Source: Microcystis wesenbergii NRERC-220 (GTDB lineage Bacteria; Cyanobacteriota; Cyanobacteriia; Cyanobacteriales; Microcystaceae). Taken from it: a stretch of 64,000 nucleotides of DNA. This document shows, in pieces, positions 26,883 through 37,045 of the stretch. The position numbers and the translations under genes were made by a program. The stretch lies in NCBI RefSeq assembly GCF_032027425.1, contig NZ_JAVSJA010000001.1, forward strand, positions 4,042,001 through 4,106,000, written 5' to 3'. Positions within the stretch are counted from its first letter, which is position 1. Every line of letters starts with the position of its first letter. Below the pieces are notes generated by a model that saw nothing but the letters and a program-made list of their open reading frames with translations, was not told where the DNA came from and did no database searches.

Positions 26883-29507
26883 ATGAGTAACCACCTAAGC
26901 GGAAGCGAGATTCGCCAGCGATTTTTAGACTTTTTTGCGGCCAGAAACCATAAAATTCTCCCTAGTGCCTCTCTAGTACCAGAAGACCCCACCGTTTTGC
27001 TGACTATTGCGGGAATGCTCCCTTTTAAACCGATTTTCTTAGGGCAAAAGACCCCAGAATTTCCCCGCGCTACCACTTCCCAAAAATGTATTCGCACCAA
27101 CGATATCGAAAATGTCGGCCGGACTGCTAGACATCATACTTTTTTTGAGATGTTGGGCAATTTTAGCTTTGGTGATTATTTTAAAGAACAAGCGATCGCC
27201 TGGGCCTGGGAATTGTCCACAGAAGTTTTTAACCTTCCCCCCGAAAGATTAGTCGTTAGTGTCTTTAAAGAGGATGAGGAAGCTTTCGCTATCTGGCGCG
27301 ATAAAATCGGTATTCCTGCCCATCGTATCCAAAAAATGGGCGAAGCGGATAACTTTTGGGTATCGGGTCCCACGGGTCCCTGTGGTCCCTGTTCGGAAAT
27401 TTACTACGATTTTCACCCGGAATTAGGGGATAAAACCATCGATTTAGAGGATGATAGCCGTTTTATCGAGTTTTATAACCTCGTCTTCATGCAGTATAAC
27501 CGCGACGCGGACGGCAATCTAACACCCCTAGCGAATAAAAACATCGATACGGGGATGGGTTTGGAACGGATGGCGCAAATCCTGCAAAAAGTCGCCAATA
27601 ACTACGAAACTGACCTAATTTTCCCGATTGTCGCTGAAGCGGCCCGGTTAGCAGCCATAGACTACCAGAAAGCGGACGAAAAAACGAAAGTTTCCCTAAA
27701 AGTCATCGGCGATCATGTGCGTTCGGTAGTACACATGATAGCGGATGGTATCTCAGCATCGAATACTGACAGAGGTTACGTCCTGCGTCGTCTGATTCGG
27801 AGAGTAGTACGACACGGGCGTTTGATCGGTATTGAAGGTCAATTTATCACCAAAGTGGCGGAAGTGGCGATCGCTCTTTCCGAGTCCGTCTATGGCAATG
27901 TTCGGGAACGAGAAACGGTTATCAAGGCAGAATTAGAGCGAGAGGAAGCGAGATTTTTAGAAACCCTAGAAAGAGGCGAGAAACTGCTCGAATCGATTCT
28001 AGAAAAAGAAAAAAGCCAGATTTCGGGAGTCGATGCCTTTACCCTTTATGATACCTATGGCTTCCCCCTGGAACTCACTCAAGAAATCGCCGAGGAGCAG
28101 GGTTTAAGCGTCGATACGGCGGGTTTCGAGCAGGAAATGAAAAAACAGCAGCAAAGATCAAAAGCCGCCCACGAAACCATAGATTTGACGGTACAGGGCA
28201 GTTTAGATAAGCTGGCGGAACATATTCACCCGACGGAATTTCTCGGTTATACGGATTTGCAAGCAAACGCAACAGTAACGGCAGTTTTGGTCACTGGTAA
28301 AACGGTGGAATCGGCCGCAGCAGGCACTGAGGTGCAGATAGTTCTCGATCAAACCCCTTTTTATGCCGAATCGGGTGGACAAATCGGTGACAAGGGTTAT
28401 TTAACCGGCGATAATCTGGTTATCCGCGTTGAGGATGTGCAGAAAGAATCGGGGATTTTTATCCATTTTGGTCGGATTGAGCGGGGAATTGTCACCACCG
28501 GCGATACAATTAATGCACAGATTGACCGTTCCTGTCGTCGTCGCGCCCAAGCTAATCATACCGCCACCCATCTGCTACAATCGGCCTTGAAAAAGCTTGT
28601 GGATGGGGGGATTTCCCAAGCAGGTTCCCTCGTCAGTTTTGAGCGCCTCCGTTTTGATTTTAACTGTCCTCGTCCCCTGACTGGCGCTGAATTGCAACAG
28701 GTGGAAGAACAGATTAACACTTGGATTGCCGAAGCGCATGACACCGAGATAGCGGTGATGGGATTGGAAGAAGCGAAGCAGAAGGGAGCTATTGCCATGT
28801 TTGGCGAGAAATACGGCTCAGAAGTGCGAGTTATCGATATTCCTAGCGTTTCTATGGAATTATGCGGGGGAACTCACGTTAAAAATACCGCCGAGATCGG
28901 TTTATTTAAAATCATCTCCGAGACGGGAATCGCCGCAGGAATTCGTCGCATCGAAGCGGTGGCTGGCCCCGCCGTGTTAGCATACCTGAATGAACGGGAT
29001 CAGGTAGTGCGGGACTTGTGCGATCGCTTTAAGGTCAAACCTCTGGAAATTCCCGATCGCATTACGGCCCTACAATCGGAGTTAAAGGGGACACAAAAGC
29101 AGTTAGAAGCGGTTAAACAGGAGTTAGCACTAAATAAATCGGATGCTTTGCTATCTCAAGCTGAATCTATCGGCGAATTTAAGCTATTAGTCGCTTCTTT
29201 GGGCGATATTGATGCCAATGCTTTGATGGCCGCAGCCGAAAGACTACAGCAAAAATTAGGGGAAGGGGCAGTGATTTTGGCCTCGACTCCCGCAGCTGAT
29301 AAAGTGAGTTTAGTGGCCGCTTTTAGTCCCCGGGTGATTAAAGATAAGGGTTTACAAGCGGGTAAATTTATCGGTGTGATCGCTAAAATCTGCGCTGGTG
29401 GTGGTGGTGGTCGTCCCAATTTAGCTCAAGCTGGGGGACGGGATGCTAGTAAGTTAAGCGAAGCTTTAGCTAAGGCCAAAAGTCAGTTAACTAGCAGTTT
29501 ACAATAG
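26883..29507 (+). CDS. alaS: Alanine-tRNA ligase
   Basis: Charges tRNA-Ala and edits mischarged Ser/Gly. The 874-residue enzyme begins with the class II aminoacylation domain ([18 protein letters not shown] motif, residues about 80-97; DTGMGLERM). The editing domain carries HxxxH (NHTATHLLQ) and the CGGTHV zinc site, and a C-terminal coiled coil is followed by a DHHA1 domain with a [14 protein letters not shown] loop. Length and order match other bacterial AlaRS. It begins about 70 bp after the tandem array and is followed by a hairpin terminator. Confidence 0.97.
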   Translation: MSNHLSGSEIRQRFLDFFAARNHKILPSASLVPEDPTVLLTIAGMLPFKPIFLGQKTPEFPRATTSQKCIRTNDIENVGRTARHHTFFEMLGNFSFGDYFKEQAIAWAWELSTEVFNLPPERLVVSVFKEDEEAFAIWRDKIGIPAHRIQKMGEADNFWVSGPTGPCGPCSEIYYDFHPELGDKTIDLEDDSRFIEFYNLVFMQYNRDADGNLTPLANKNIDTGMGLERMAQILQKVANNYETDLIFPIVAEAARLAAIDYQKADEKTKVSLKVIGDHVRSVVHMIADGISASNTDRGYVLRRLIRRVVRHGRLIGIEGQFITKVAEVAIALSESVYGNVRERETVIKAELEREEARFLETLERGEKLLESILEKEKSQISGVDAFTLYDTYGFPLELTQEIAEEQGLSVDTAGFEQEMKKQQQRSKAAHETIDLTVQGSLDKLAEHIHPTEFLGYTDLQANATVTAVLVTGKTVESAAAGTEVQIVLDQTPFYAESGGQIGDKGYLTGDNLVIRVEDVQKESGIFIHFGRIERGIVTTGDTINAQIDRSCRRRAQANHTATHLLQSALKKLVDGGISQAGSLVSFERLRFDFNCPRPLTGAELQQVEEQINTWIAEAHDTEIAVMGLEEAKQKGAIAMFGEKYGSEVRVIDIPSVSMELCGGTHVKNTAEIGLFKIISETGIAAGIRRIEAVAGPAVLAYLNERDQVVRDLCDRFKVKPLEIPDRITALQSELKGTQKQLEAVKQELALNKSDALLSQAESIGEFKLLVASLGDIDANALMAAAERLQQKLGEGAVILASTPAADKVSLVAAFSPRVIKDKGLQAGKFIGVIAKICAGGGGGRPNLAQAGGRDASKLSEALAKAKSQLTSSLQ

Positions 29508-29509
29508 TG

Positions 29510-29540
29510 TTAAGGGTGGGCATTTTGTCCACCTTTAAAA
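29510..29540 (+). terminator. Probable terminator after alaS
   Basis: AAGGGTGG (29512-29519) can pair with CCACCTTT (29529-29536) around a CATTTTG loop; the tail is only weakly T-rich. Confidence 0.5.
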
Positions 29541-29576
29541 ATTAGTTATCCTCTCGGTGTGATTGGTAAAAATAAT

Positions 29577-31052
29577 ATGGAACTACTGATCAAGAATTTG
29601 GGATCAATTAGAAATAATAATCAAGCTATAGATTTAACTAAGAAGTTTTATACTTTTATTGGCTACAACAATAGTGGCAAAACCCTAGTTTCTCAGCTTT
29701 TATGGACAATTTTTAATGATGACAATATTAGAAAGTTTTCCGAAAATACCCAAATTGATTCTTTAGTAATTGACTCGGAAAAACCTATTAAAAAAATTAC
29801 GATCAATCAAGAATTAATCGATGAGATTCTCAATAAATTTAGCCGATTTATTGAAAAAGAAGTTGTTAATACTTATAATCTTGATGCCAGTATTAAAGAA
29901 ACGATTATTGGTTCCAATAAATTAATTTTTCAAGCAAATATCAAAGAATTTAAAGAGACGAAATTTAAAACAACTTTTTTGGTTCGTGTTGCAGGAAATA
30001 ATGATCTGGAGTATTTACAGATTAGCAAGGGCAAAGGTAGCCTAACAATAAATATAAAAGAGAATAATATCCCTGAAAAAGTATTTGATAAAATACCCAG
30101 AGACTTTTTTGAGAGAGCTAAACCATACAAGGAATCAGTAATTATTCCGTCAATAATAAGAGTGCTTTTGTCTCATGCAGAAGATACTTTTTTTATCCCC
30201 GCTAGTCGTAGCTTTTTTCCTGTTTTCTACCAGTACATTTATGAGATAGAAAGAAATAAGAGAATTGAGTCTAACCGTCTATTTTTAGAATTAATAGAAA
30301 ATATTGATGATGATAGTGACAGTCATGAAGATAAATTAAAACGTCTTCGGGAACAATTACCCAAAAGGTCTTATACAGAACCAATGAATAAAGTGATTGA
30401 GTCGCTTTATTCTCTCAATACCAAGAAAAAAATTAATTCAGTTTATAATTCTCTGATTGAAAAGATGAGCGGATTAATGGGAGGAGAAATCACGATTTCT
30501 AGTCTAGAATCGATCGCACCTATTCAATTTTCTTTTAAATTCGATGAAAGCAAAGATTTACCCATGTATCTAGCTTCATCTTCAGTCAATCAGTTGACTA
30601 TCTTGTATCTTTATCTCAAATATTGGGCCAAGGAAAAAAACAATTTTTTGATGATAGATGAACCAGAAGTTAATTTGCATCCCGAAAATCAAATTCGCTT
30701 AATGGATATTTTAGTTCAATTTGTCACCGAGCATAATAATCGGGTTTTGATCACCACCCATAGCCCAATTTTAACCGATATTCTCAACAATTATGTTTAT
30801 CTTCATACCTTAAAAAGTTATGATGTTGATGTCACAAAAATTATTGAGGATAATCAATTAAAAAATTTAAATCCAGAAATTTCAATTGCTAAAGAAGACT
30901 TAGGGGTTTACTTTTTCACAGGTGATAAAATTATTGATTATGGAACCAGTCAATATGGTGTTTATTTTCGTAATTTTACAGAAGTTATCAACTCCGTGCA
31001 GAAATCTGGAGAAATTTTAACCAATCATATCTATTTAGCAGAGAATGAGTAA
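29577..31052 (+). CDS. AAA/ABC-type ATPase (OLD-like) of a putative two-gene defence pair
   Basis: A 491-residue ATPase of the SMC/OLD/RecF-like class. From the ATG at 29577 it has Walker A GYNNSGKT at residues 29-36, a long variable helical middle (about 90-330), an ABC-signature-like SSSVNQLTILYLYLKYW, Walker B FLMIDEPEVNLHP at about 357 and the switch His in ITTHSP. It lacks a TOPRIM nuclease domain. The stop overlaps the start of the next gene by 8 nt, so the two are coupled. Such ATPases are common in antiphage modules with a separate effector. The frame is also open from a GTG at 29559. The codon mix is AT-richer than its neighbours, suggesting transfer. Confidence 0.75.
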   Translation: MELLIKNLGSIRNNNQAIDLTKKFYTFIGYNNSGKTLVSQLLWTIFNDDNIRKFSENTQIDSLVIDSEKPIKKITINQELIDEILNKFSRFIEKEVVNTYNLDASIKETIIGSNKLIFQANIKEFKETKFKTTFLVRVAGNNDLEYLQISKGKGSLTINIKENNIPEKVFDKIPRDFFERAKPYKESVIIPSIIRVLLSHAEDTFFIPASRSFFPVFYQYIYEIERNKRIESNRLFLELIENIDDDSDSHEDKLKRLREQLPKRSYTEPMNKVIESLYSLNTKKKINSVYNSLIEKMSGLMGGEITISSLESIAPIQFSFKFDESKDLPMYLASSSVNQLTILYLYLKYWAKEKNNFLMIDEPEVNLHPENQIRLMDILVQFVTEHNNRVLITTHSPILTDILNNYVYLHTLKSYDVDVTKIIEDNQLKNLNPEISIAKEDLGVYFFTGDKIIDYGTSQYGVYFRNFTEVINSVQKSGEILTNHIYLAENE

Positions 31053-31799
31053 GTCTAACTCAAAAAAAGAAATATTTTCCCTTAGACAAGAGTTTCACCA
31101 AGCTTTAAAAAATCGGGTTTTATTGAAGAAATCTGCCTTAGTCAGGATGCGTATATTGAAATTCAAGAAACAAATAAGAGCGATTTAAAGAAAGTAGTTA
31201 TTAATCACTTACAGTTATCGTCTAAAAATGACAAAAATATATCTATAGAAGTAGATAAAATCTGGGTTATCAATTTAGAAAAAGAGTTACCCGGTATCTC
31301 TGCTTCTGGCAAAACCCCTGAAAAAGCTATATTAGTTTTACAGAGAAAAGTCGATGATGCTGGTAAAATTCTCAATTATCATCTGCAAATTTGTTTAGTT
31401 GAACTCAAAGCATCCCTACAGGCAAAAAAAGACAAAGAAAGCACATTAAAGCAGCTTGCTGGTAAATTTCAAAGCGGGATGAATAGAATCTATATGCTTC
31501 TGACTCTCAATAATCATGCTAATCCCCAGAAAAACTATCAAGATACAGAAATATTTGTGCATTTCAGAGGAATCATTTTTTATAATCGTAACGAAATTAG
31601 TGAGATTGCCAAAGAAAATGAGCCAGACTATAATTCGCGCGAGAGTACCTTATATAAAATTCTCTCTCAATCTACAACATCAAATTTATTAACCCTAGAA
31701 ACCCTATTAGAAGAACGAGATAAAATCGTCGTTAGGTTTATCCAAAATCCCAATCAAAATCAAAATTATATCACCATAGGACTGAAAGATTTACTCTGA
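31045..31799 (+). pseudogene. Frameshifted PD-(D/E)XK-like putative nuclease partner of the ATPase
   Basis: Starting at ATG 31045, the frame is lost in a run of six A near 31106-31111. One extra A would give a continuous 251-residue protein that includes the ORF from 31479. The reconstructed protein has a beta-strand motif LQICLVELKAS (E120-x-K122) preceded by Asp104/105 and followed by a helix with Gln137, the arrangement expected for a PD-(D/E)XK nuclease. The lesion may be a true mutation, a phase-variable tract or a sequencing error. No named family is recognised. Confidence 0.6.
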
Positions 31800-31969
31800 A
31801 TAAATGCTGCTTCTCTGCAATCTTGACAAGCTTTTTAGCTGGCAGCATTTCACTGTTTACTGTTTACTGGACGGCTACGCCGTGCCTTTGGCAACACTGA
31901 AAAAAAACCGCCACTCTCCTATACCTTTTAAACAGTATTTAGTATAATTTTGATGGGCAAAAATTGCTA
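31800..31969. repeat. Repeat-bearing intergenic spacer
   Basis: Contains CACTGTTTACTGTTTACTGG (STRR-like), an ACGGCTACGCCGTGCC palindrome, and TTTAAACAGTATTTAGTATA near 31930. The last is related to TTTAAACAGGATTTAGTATG at 37109 and to the inverted ATACTAAATCC/GGATTTAGTAT pair at 38484-38594. Confidence 0.6.
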
Positions 31970-33286
31970 TTAACTACCCGGAGGGGGAATTACAGGAATT
32001 TCGATCCCGTCCGGCGCTAAGGGGGGAGGTGTGGGGGTTGGTTCTGGCTGGTAAATAGGTTCAGGGGTACTAACTAAGGGAATATTTTCCAGCACGGGAA
32101 GACGGGGAGTAATGGGTTGGGAAAACATCGCTTGAATTGCCGCTTTTCTGGTTTCTGGAGGTTCCAAAGCTTGCTGCCAGAGACTTTCATAAAAGAAGAA
32201 AATCACCCCTAAACCCCGTTGACGAGCAGCCAATACCTTTTCTTCAATAAAGGGTAGGGCAATCGGTCGATTGCGTAAACCGGTTAAAACTCCCACACCG
32301 GTGGGGATAGTTTGCTGGGTTTCCTGAATTTCGGGACGCTCTATTTGTTTGAGAAAACTGGGCAGATCGGGACGATAAACCTGTACAATTAACTCGTCGA
32401 CTAATCCTTGCCGCACCCAACCGAGCCAATCCTGTAAATGACCATTATAGGCGAATTCGTAGGGATTAGGGGCGATCGAAAGCAGTATATTCGGTTTAAT
32501 TGCCTCAATTGATTCTTTGAGATTAGCCAGAAAAGCAGTGATTTTATCGGCCCGCCATTTTGTCCATTCGGGATCCCGGGGGTTAGCCGGGGGCGTTTTT
32601 TCGGTTTCCTGTTGATAAAGGGCGATAGTATAGGGATCATAGCCGAATTCGTTGGGTAAACTCAGATGATCGTCGAATTGGATGCCGTTAATATCGTATT
32701 GTCTCACCACTTCCAAGACTAATTCCCGCAGAAAATTCTGCACCTCGGGACGGAAGGGATTCAACCACACCACCTCACCGGCTGCCCCCACCCAAGTGGT
32801 CCCTCCGTCGCGTTTTTGGGTTAACCAGTCCTGATGTTTTAAGGCTAATTCTGAGGTGGGAGGGGCCATAAATCCGAATTCAAACCAAGGAATGACTAAT
32901 AATCCCATTCCACGGGTTTGTTCCACCAATTCTGCCAAGATATCTTGTCCCTGCGCTCCCGTAGGCACAAAAGGCTGTATTCCTTCCCGTTGAGCGATCG
33001 CACTAGGATAGAGAGCATAACCGGAATTCCAAACCACGGGATAGATAGCATTAAAATTAAGATTAACTAATTGCTCGATCGCCTGTTGTCGTTTATCCCT
33101 GTCCATCAGCATCGCAGTATCGTTGGTAGTGATCCAAACACCGCGGATATCGCCATCCCGACTTTGAGAGAAAGCAGCGGAAAAATAGCCTAATAGTAGG
33201 ACTATTAGAAAAGATACTAAGAATAGTAGTATGGGGAGCTTTTTAAGAATTTGCCGCCAAACGCTGGTCGGAATTAGAAAAGTCAT
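31970..33286 (-). CDS. Family-10-like glycosyl hydrolase (GHL10/DUF187 type)
   Basis: A predicted exported or membrane-anchored hydrolase of 438 residues: hydrophobic segment at about 17-38, then a TIM-barrel starting RGVWITTNDTAML. It has FNAIYPVVWNSGYALYPS, VIPWFEFGFM, WLNPFRPEVQNFL and the INGIQFDDHLSLP motif with its acidic residues, all typical of the GHL10 group. It is likely to cut a cell-wall or extracellular glycan; the substrate is unknown. The last 45 residues are a Pro-rich tail. It stands between the ATPase pair and the GT39 gene, in line with the latter. Confidence 0.85.
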   Translation of the reverse strand: MTFLIPTSVWRQILKKLPILLFLVSFLIVLLLGYFSAAFSQSRDGDIRGVWITTNDTAMLMDRDKRQQAIEQLVNLNFNAIYPVVWNSGYALYPSAIAQREGIQPFVPTGAQGQDILAELVEQTRGMGLLVIPWFEFGFMAPPTSELALKHQDWLTQKRDGGTTWVGAAGEVVWLNPFRPEVQNFLRELVLEVVRQYDINGIQFDDHLSLPNEFGYDPYTIALYQQETEKTPPANPRDPEWTKWRADKITAFLANLKESIEAIKPNILLSIAPNPYEFAYNGHLQDWLGWVRQGLVDELIVQVYRPDLPSFLKQIERPEIQETQQTIPTGVGVLTGLRNRPIALPFIEEKVLAARQRGLGVIFFFYESLWQQALEPPETRKAAIQAMFSQPITPRLPVLENIPLVSTPEPIYQPEPTPTPPPLAPDGIEIPVIPPPGS

Positions 33287-33378
33287 TTCTTTAAGGTGAA
33301 GATTAACGCTTTTAACTGGTTATGATAACAGCTTTGCTCAACTCTTTCAGGCTAGATTGACCCAAAATATATATTTGC

Positions 33379-34956
33379 CTATTTCTTCCCTCGCCACAAT
33401 TGACCTTGAGGATAGAAATAATCAAGACGAATATCGAATTGATCTAGGGCCAGTAATAACCGATTGGAAGGACGAAAAAGAAATAAGTTGACGCGGGGAA
33501 TTTCTAGGACTTCTTCTAACTTATCGGTATCGGGGTTAGTGGTAGTCAGAAAGTATTGTACATCAGCATTAAGACGATAATTCAGGGAAAGCAAATCACC
33601 TAAGTTAGTCCAGTCATTACCTTCGTCGCTGATAATAATGGCCTTAGGTACAGCATTGATTTTTCTCGCAACTTCGCCATTCCAATAACTAGGAACTTTT
33701 GCCCAACTGGTTTCGGAAAGAGCATTATTGAAGTTCGATATTATACTAGCAGTTAACAGAAAAGTCAAGATAATTTTACCTAAAAATTTACCTTGATTAA
33801 GCAATTGTGACAAGAAAAAAGCCACAGTTATATAGATAGTAGGAAAGGTCGCAATTAGATAACGGGTGACAGTTGATCTAGTGGTGGTCAAAATTAGATC
33901 GGGAATGACTAAAGCTAGGAAAGGTACTAGGGTTGAGGTAATCAGAAAAGTAAAAGCTATCGGGTTATTGTAGCGATAAACTCGCTCAAAAGCATAGATA
34001 GTTAAGATTAAAAAAATTACTCTATATATATAGGTAAAGATGTTATTAAAACCAAAATCGCTATCGCTAAATAGAGAAGTAAAAGTTAAGAGCCATAATT
34101 TACCGAACAATCCCCAATCGAGATAGTTAACGGCAGCCCAACTGGTGGAGTTAAAGGCCCTTTGAGAGTTAGTTAAAAAAACCTGTAACCAGGGTATATA
34201 TAAAATCATCATCGTTAACCCAGATAACAGGAAAAATATCAAGTTATTTTTTCGCTCTGGTTTCATAACAAGATACCAAATTATCAAGGTTGCTTGAGCA
34301 AATAAGTTGAGGATAAAAAAGAGATGGGTGTAGAGTCCGAGAGTATTAGCGAGGGTGTATAAAGACCAATTAACAAGAGTTCTTTTTTTGAGACATTTTA
34401 ACAGCATCAATTGACTGATTATCGTTAACAAAACTAAAAGACTATACTGACGGGACATTTGAGCAAATATTATATCAACTGGGGACAGTGCCAATAAAAT
34501 TACTGCTAAAATTGCCGTTAACTTTGATGTAAATAATTCTAGGGATAGATAGTAAATAAATGGCAGGGAGAGAAGACTAAAAATAATCGCTAAACTGCGG
34601 GAAGAAACGGGAGAAAAACCGAATATTTTTTCCCAATAGCGAGAGATAATAAAGTATAAAGGTGGGTGCTGAGGGTCTTCTTTAGCGAGAGATTGAATCG
34701 TATCAAAAACATTACTTTCGGGTTTCAGTTGTTGAAATTTTCCTAATTCTGTGGTAGATAAAAAACGATTTTGAAAGATAGTATCGGCGATTTCCTTTGC
34801 TTGATAACCAGTGGTTCTAATCGTGGTGTAGGATTCATCATGCCAATAGATTTTTTTATCGATATTCGCAAAACGAAAAACCACACCGAGAGTTAGGATA
34901 ATTGCCAAAAGTATTAAGAGCCAATTGGGAGTTTTATAATTAATAGTTGCTTTCAT
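33379..34956 (-). CDS. GT39-type membrane glycosyltransferase (ArnT/PMT-like)
   Basis: A 525-residue polytopic protein with about 11-12 hydrophobic segments. The first lumenal/periplasmic loop carries YWHDESYTT, whose Asp-Glu pair is the catalytic motif of GT-C transferases, and EDPQHPPLYF follows as in GT39 proteins. Such enzymes move a sugar from a polyprenyl-phosphate donor onto lipid or protein on the outer face of the membrane. Its end is 1 bp from the dnaB stop region on the same strand, so it could be read through from dnaB, though no functional link is evident. Confidence 0.8.
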   Translation of the reverse strand: MKATINYKTPNWLLILLAIILTLGVVFRFANIDKKIYWHDESYTTIRTTGYQAKEIADTIFQNRFLSTTELGKFQQLKPESNVFDTIQSLAKEDPQHPPLYFIISRYWEKIFGFSPVSSRSLAIIFSLLSLPFIYYLSLELFTSKLTAILAVILLALSPVDIIFAQMSRQYSLLVLLTIISQLMLLKCLKKRTLVNWSLYTLANTLGLYTHLFFILNLFAQATLIIWYLVMKPERKNNLIFFLLSGLTMMILYIPWLQVFLTNSQRAFNSTSWAAVNYLDWGLFGKLWLLTFTSLFSDSDFGFNNIFTYIYRVIFLILTIYAFERVYRYNNPIAFTFLITSTLVPFLALVIPDLILTTTRSTVTRYLIATFPTIYITVAFFLSQLLNQGKFLGKIILTFLLTASIISNFNNALSETSWAKVPSYWNGEVARKINAVPKAIIISDEGNDWTNLGDLLSLNYRLNADVQYFLTTTNPDTDKLEEVLEIPRVNLFLFRPSNRLLLALDQFDIRLDYFYPQGQLWRGKK

Positions 34957-34957
34957 T

Positions 34958-36754
34958 TTAATAATTAGAGCGACTTTGTTTAAGATTGAGAAACTTGGTA
35001 AATTCCGGTTGAAAAAGTAGCTTAATTGTGCCGGTGGGACCGTTACGGTGTTTAGTAATAATTACTTCGGCCACACCTCGATCGGGACTATCGGGGTTAT
35101 AATATTCATCTCGGTATAACATCATAATTAAATCCGCATCCTGTTCGATACTATTATGAACGATGATATTATTGGCAATAAAGTTATGCAGTTTATCTAC
35201 TGTTAAATCATACACTTCTGTCTCTCCATCCGCTTGAATTGCCATAACTTCATCCCAATTAAAAGTTAGGTCTGAATTACTCAGAGAGCGAGGTAAAGCG
35301 ATATAATTACCAATATTTAATTCATCTAATCTTTGCCAACCGTGGACAGTCAAAAACTTATGATTGGCTGTAGCTCTAATCGTGCAACCTAAACGAGTTG
35401 TTAATCGAAAAACTGGCTTAAATCCTGTGGAAAAGACTTTAGTTACCAGTGCTTTTTCTAATTTCATTGTTTCCTCATTAAGAGCAAAAACCGTAAAATT
35501 AGAGCAATTAACTAACTGACAAATTGGCACTTTAGCACGAGGATCTGCTAACTCAACTAAACTATCACCCGCTAAACATCCCGACTCGCGTAAATCGGAC
35601 ATCATCGGTCTTTTATTATTGCGAGATTCCACAGCGCGACTTAACTGAGAAAGGGCAATTACTGGAGCATGAATTTCTCTCGCTAAACCCTTAAGACTGC
35701 GGGTAATTTTAGAAATTTCCTGAACGCGATTATCACCTCCCCCTTCCATTAATTGCAGATAATCGATTAAAACTAAGCCCATTTGTCCCTTTTTTTCCGC
35801 CTGTAAACGCCGCACTTGGGAACGCATTTGAATTACACTTAAATTGGCACTGTCATCGATATATATGGGCAAATTTAATAACTTTTCTAGTCCCCCAAGA
35901 ACCTTCTCTAAATCATTTTGTCCCAAACGGCCCGAGCGAATCCGATTACTTTCGATTTTAGCCTCATTCGATAACAAACGTTGGGCTAATTGTTCCTTGG
36001 ACATCTCCAAACTAAAGACAGCCACAGGTAAATTCTGTTGAGCGATATTATAGGCAATATTAAGAGCAAAAGAAGTTTTTCCCATGGAAGGCCTACCCGC
36101 GATAATAACTAAATCCGAGGGTTGTAAACCACTGGTCATCGCATCGAGATCATAAAATTGAGTTTCGATACCGGGTAGAGTGGTCGTCTCCTGCATTTTC
36201 TCAATTTCATTAAAAGTTTCAATTAAAGTATCCCCCAGAAAAATTAAACCCTCCTGGGGTCGTTTTTGGGTGAGACGAAAAATCTTTTGTTCCGATTCAT
36301 CGAAAACATTTTCTAATTCTAGCGTCGTATCCCTGGCTAACTCAATAATTTCTCCCCCGGTGGAAATTAACTGACGACGCATATATTTATCCATCACTAA
36401 TTCAGCATAGCGATCGATGTTGGCAGCCGAAACAGTGCGCTCAATTAATTGTAACAATCGCGGCATTCCCCCGATTTCTTCCAACAGATGATTATCCTGT
36501 AACCAACTGCTAACCGTCATTAAATCCGTCGGTTTTCCCTTCCCTTGTAAAGCAAGCGCCGCACGATAAATATCTTGATGGGTTTTCACATAGAAAGCTT
36601 CTGGAATTAAAAAATCACTGATTCTACCTAACGCTTTTGGATCTAGTAAAATGCCACCTAAGATAGATTCTTCCGCTTCAATATTTTGGGGGGGGAGGGA
36701 TTGATCGCTAATCATTATCAATGCTGACTGTGCTTTATCATTAATTATAGTCAT
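34958..36754 (-). CDS. dnaB: Replicative DNA helicase DnaB with mini-intein
   Basis: The hexameric helicase that unwinds the replication fork. The N-terminal primase-interacting domain (residues about 17-120) is followed by a linker and the RecA-like core: Walker A AGRPSMGKTS at 219-228, VLIDYLQLM (Walker B) at 328-336 and SQLSRAVESRNNKRPMMSDL. After RESG (residue 392) an intein interrupts the chain and the helicase resumes with SIEQDADLIMMLYRDE at 535. Without the intein it is about 456 residues, normal for DnaB. A second ATG at residue 14 (36715) is possible. A MITE A copy begins 12 bp before this start codon. Confidence 0.96.
   Translation of the reverse strand: MTIINDKAQSALIMISDQSLPPQNIEAEESILGGILLDPKALGRISDFLIPEAFYVKTHQDIYRAALALQGKGKPTDLMTVSSWLQDNHLLEEIGGMPRLLQLIERTVSAANIDRYAELVMDKYMRRQLISTGGEIIELARDTTLELENVFDESEQKIFRLTQKRPQEGLIFLGDTLIETFNEIEKMQETTTLPGIETQFYDLDAMTSGLQPSDLVIIAGRPSMGKTSFALNIAYNIAQQNLPVAVFSLEMSKEQLAQRLLSNEAKIESNRIRSGRLGQNDLEKVLGGLEKLLNLPIYIDDSANLSVIQMRSQVRRLQAEKKGQMGLVLIDYLQLMEGGGDNRVQEISKITRSLKGLAREIHAPVIALSQLSRAVESRNNKRPMMSDLRESGCLAGDSLVELADPRAKVPICQLVNCSNFTVFALNEETMKLEKALVTKVFSTGFKPVFRLTTRLGCTIRATANHKFLTVHGWQRLDELNIGNYIALPRSLSNSDLTFNWDEVMAIQADGETEVYDLTVDKLHNFIANNIIVHNSIEQDADLIMMLYRDEYYNPDSPDRGVAEVIITKHRNGPTGTIKLLFQPEFTKFLNLKQSRSNY
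35153..35578 (-). other. DnaB mini-intein (142 residues, no endonuclease)
   Basis: Residues 393-534 of the DnaB ORF. It begins with Cys (CLAGDSLV, block A) and contains block B TANHKFLTVHGW with the conserved His. It ends with EVYDLTV...LHNFIANNIIVHN (blocks F and G, His-Asn) before Ser535 as the +1 residue. All splicing residues are present, and the DOD homing-endonuclease region is missing, so it should splice but not home. The insertion site, in the DnaB motif between RESG and SIEQD, is the classic cyanobacterial DnaB intein site. Confidence 0.95.
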
Positions 36755-36766
36755 TCACCCTAATTA

Positions 36767-36980
36767 GGGTCTGCTGAAAAAGTTTGTTGGTGGGGGCAGG
36801 GTGTGGGGTGTGGGGTGTGGGGTGTAGGGTTTTACCGATTTTGAGGTAGTCAGTTACCTAATTTTCAGGGAAAAAGTACCTGAATTTTACCCCCGATCCC
36901 TCCAATGGTCGGCACTTTTTGAGGAAAAAAAAGTCTAAAAGCCTTATCCAACAAGGTTTTTAGATTTATTCAGCAAGCCC
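36767..36980. mobile_element. MITE family A, full copy 1
   Basis: 214 bp bounded by GGGTCTGCTGAAAA and TTCAGCAAGCCC inverted ends, with TA (and even TAATTA) on both sides, as expected for a Tc1/IS630-type target. Inside are GGGGTGT heptamers, TTTTACCGATTTTGAGG, a TTTTCAGGGAAAAAG segment and AACAAGGTTTTTAGATTTAT, all shared with the other copies. It has no coding capacity. Confidence 0.88.
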
Positions 36981-37045
36981 TAATTAAATACAAATGTTCA
37001 GGTTAATGATAGGATTCAGTATTCAGGATTCAGGAGATTGTTTTT

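Noticed and set aside
26883-27100. Reverse-strand ORFs inside alaS
   Set aside because: They are shadows of a well-supported essential gene.
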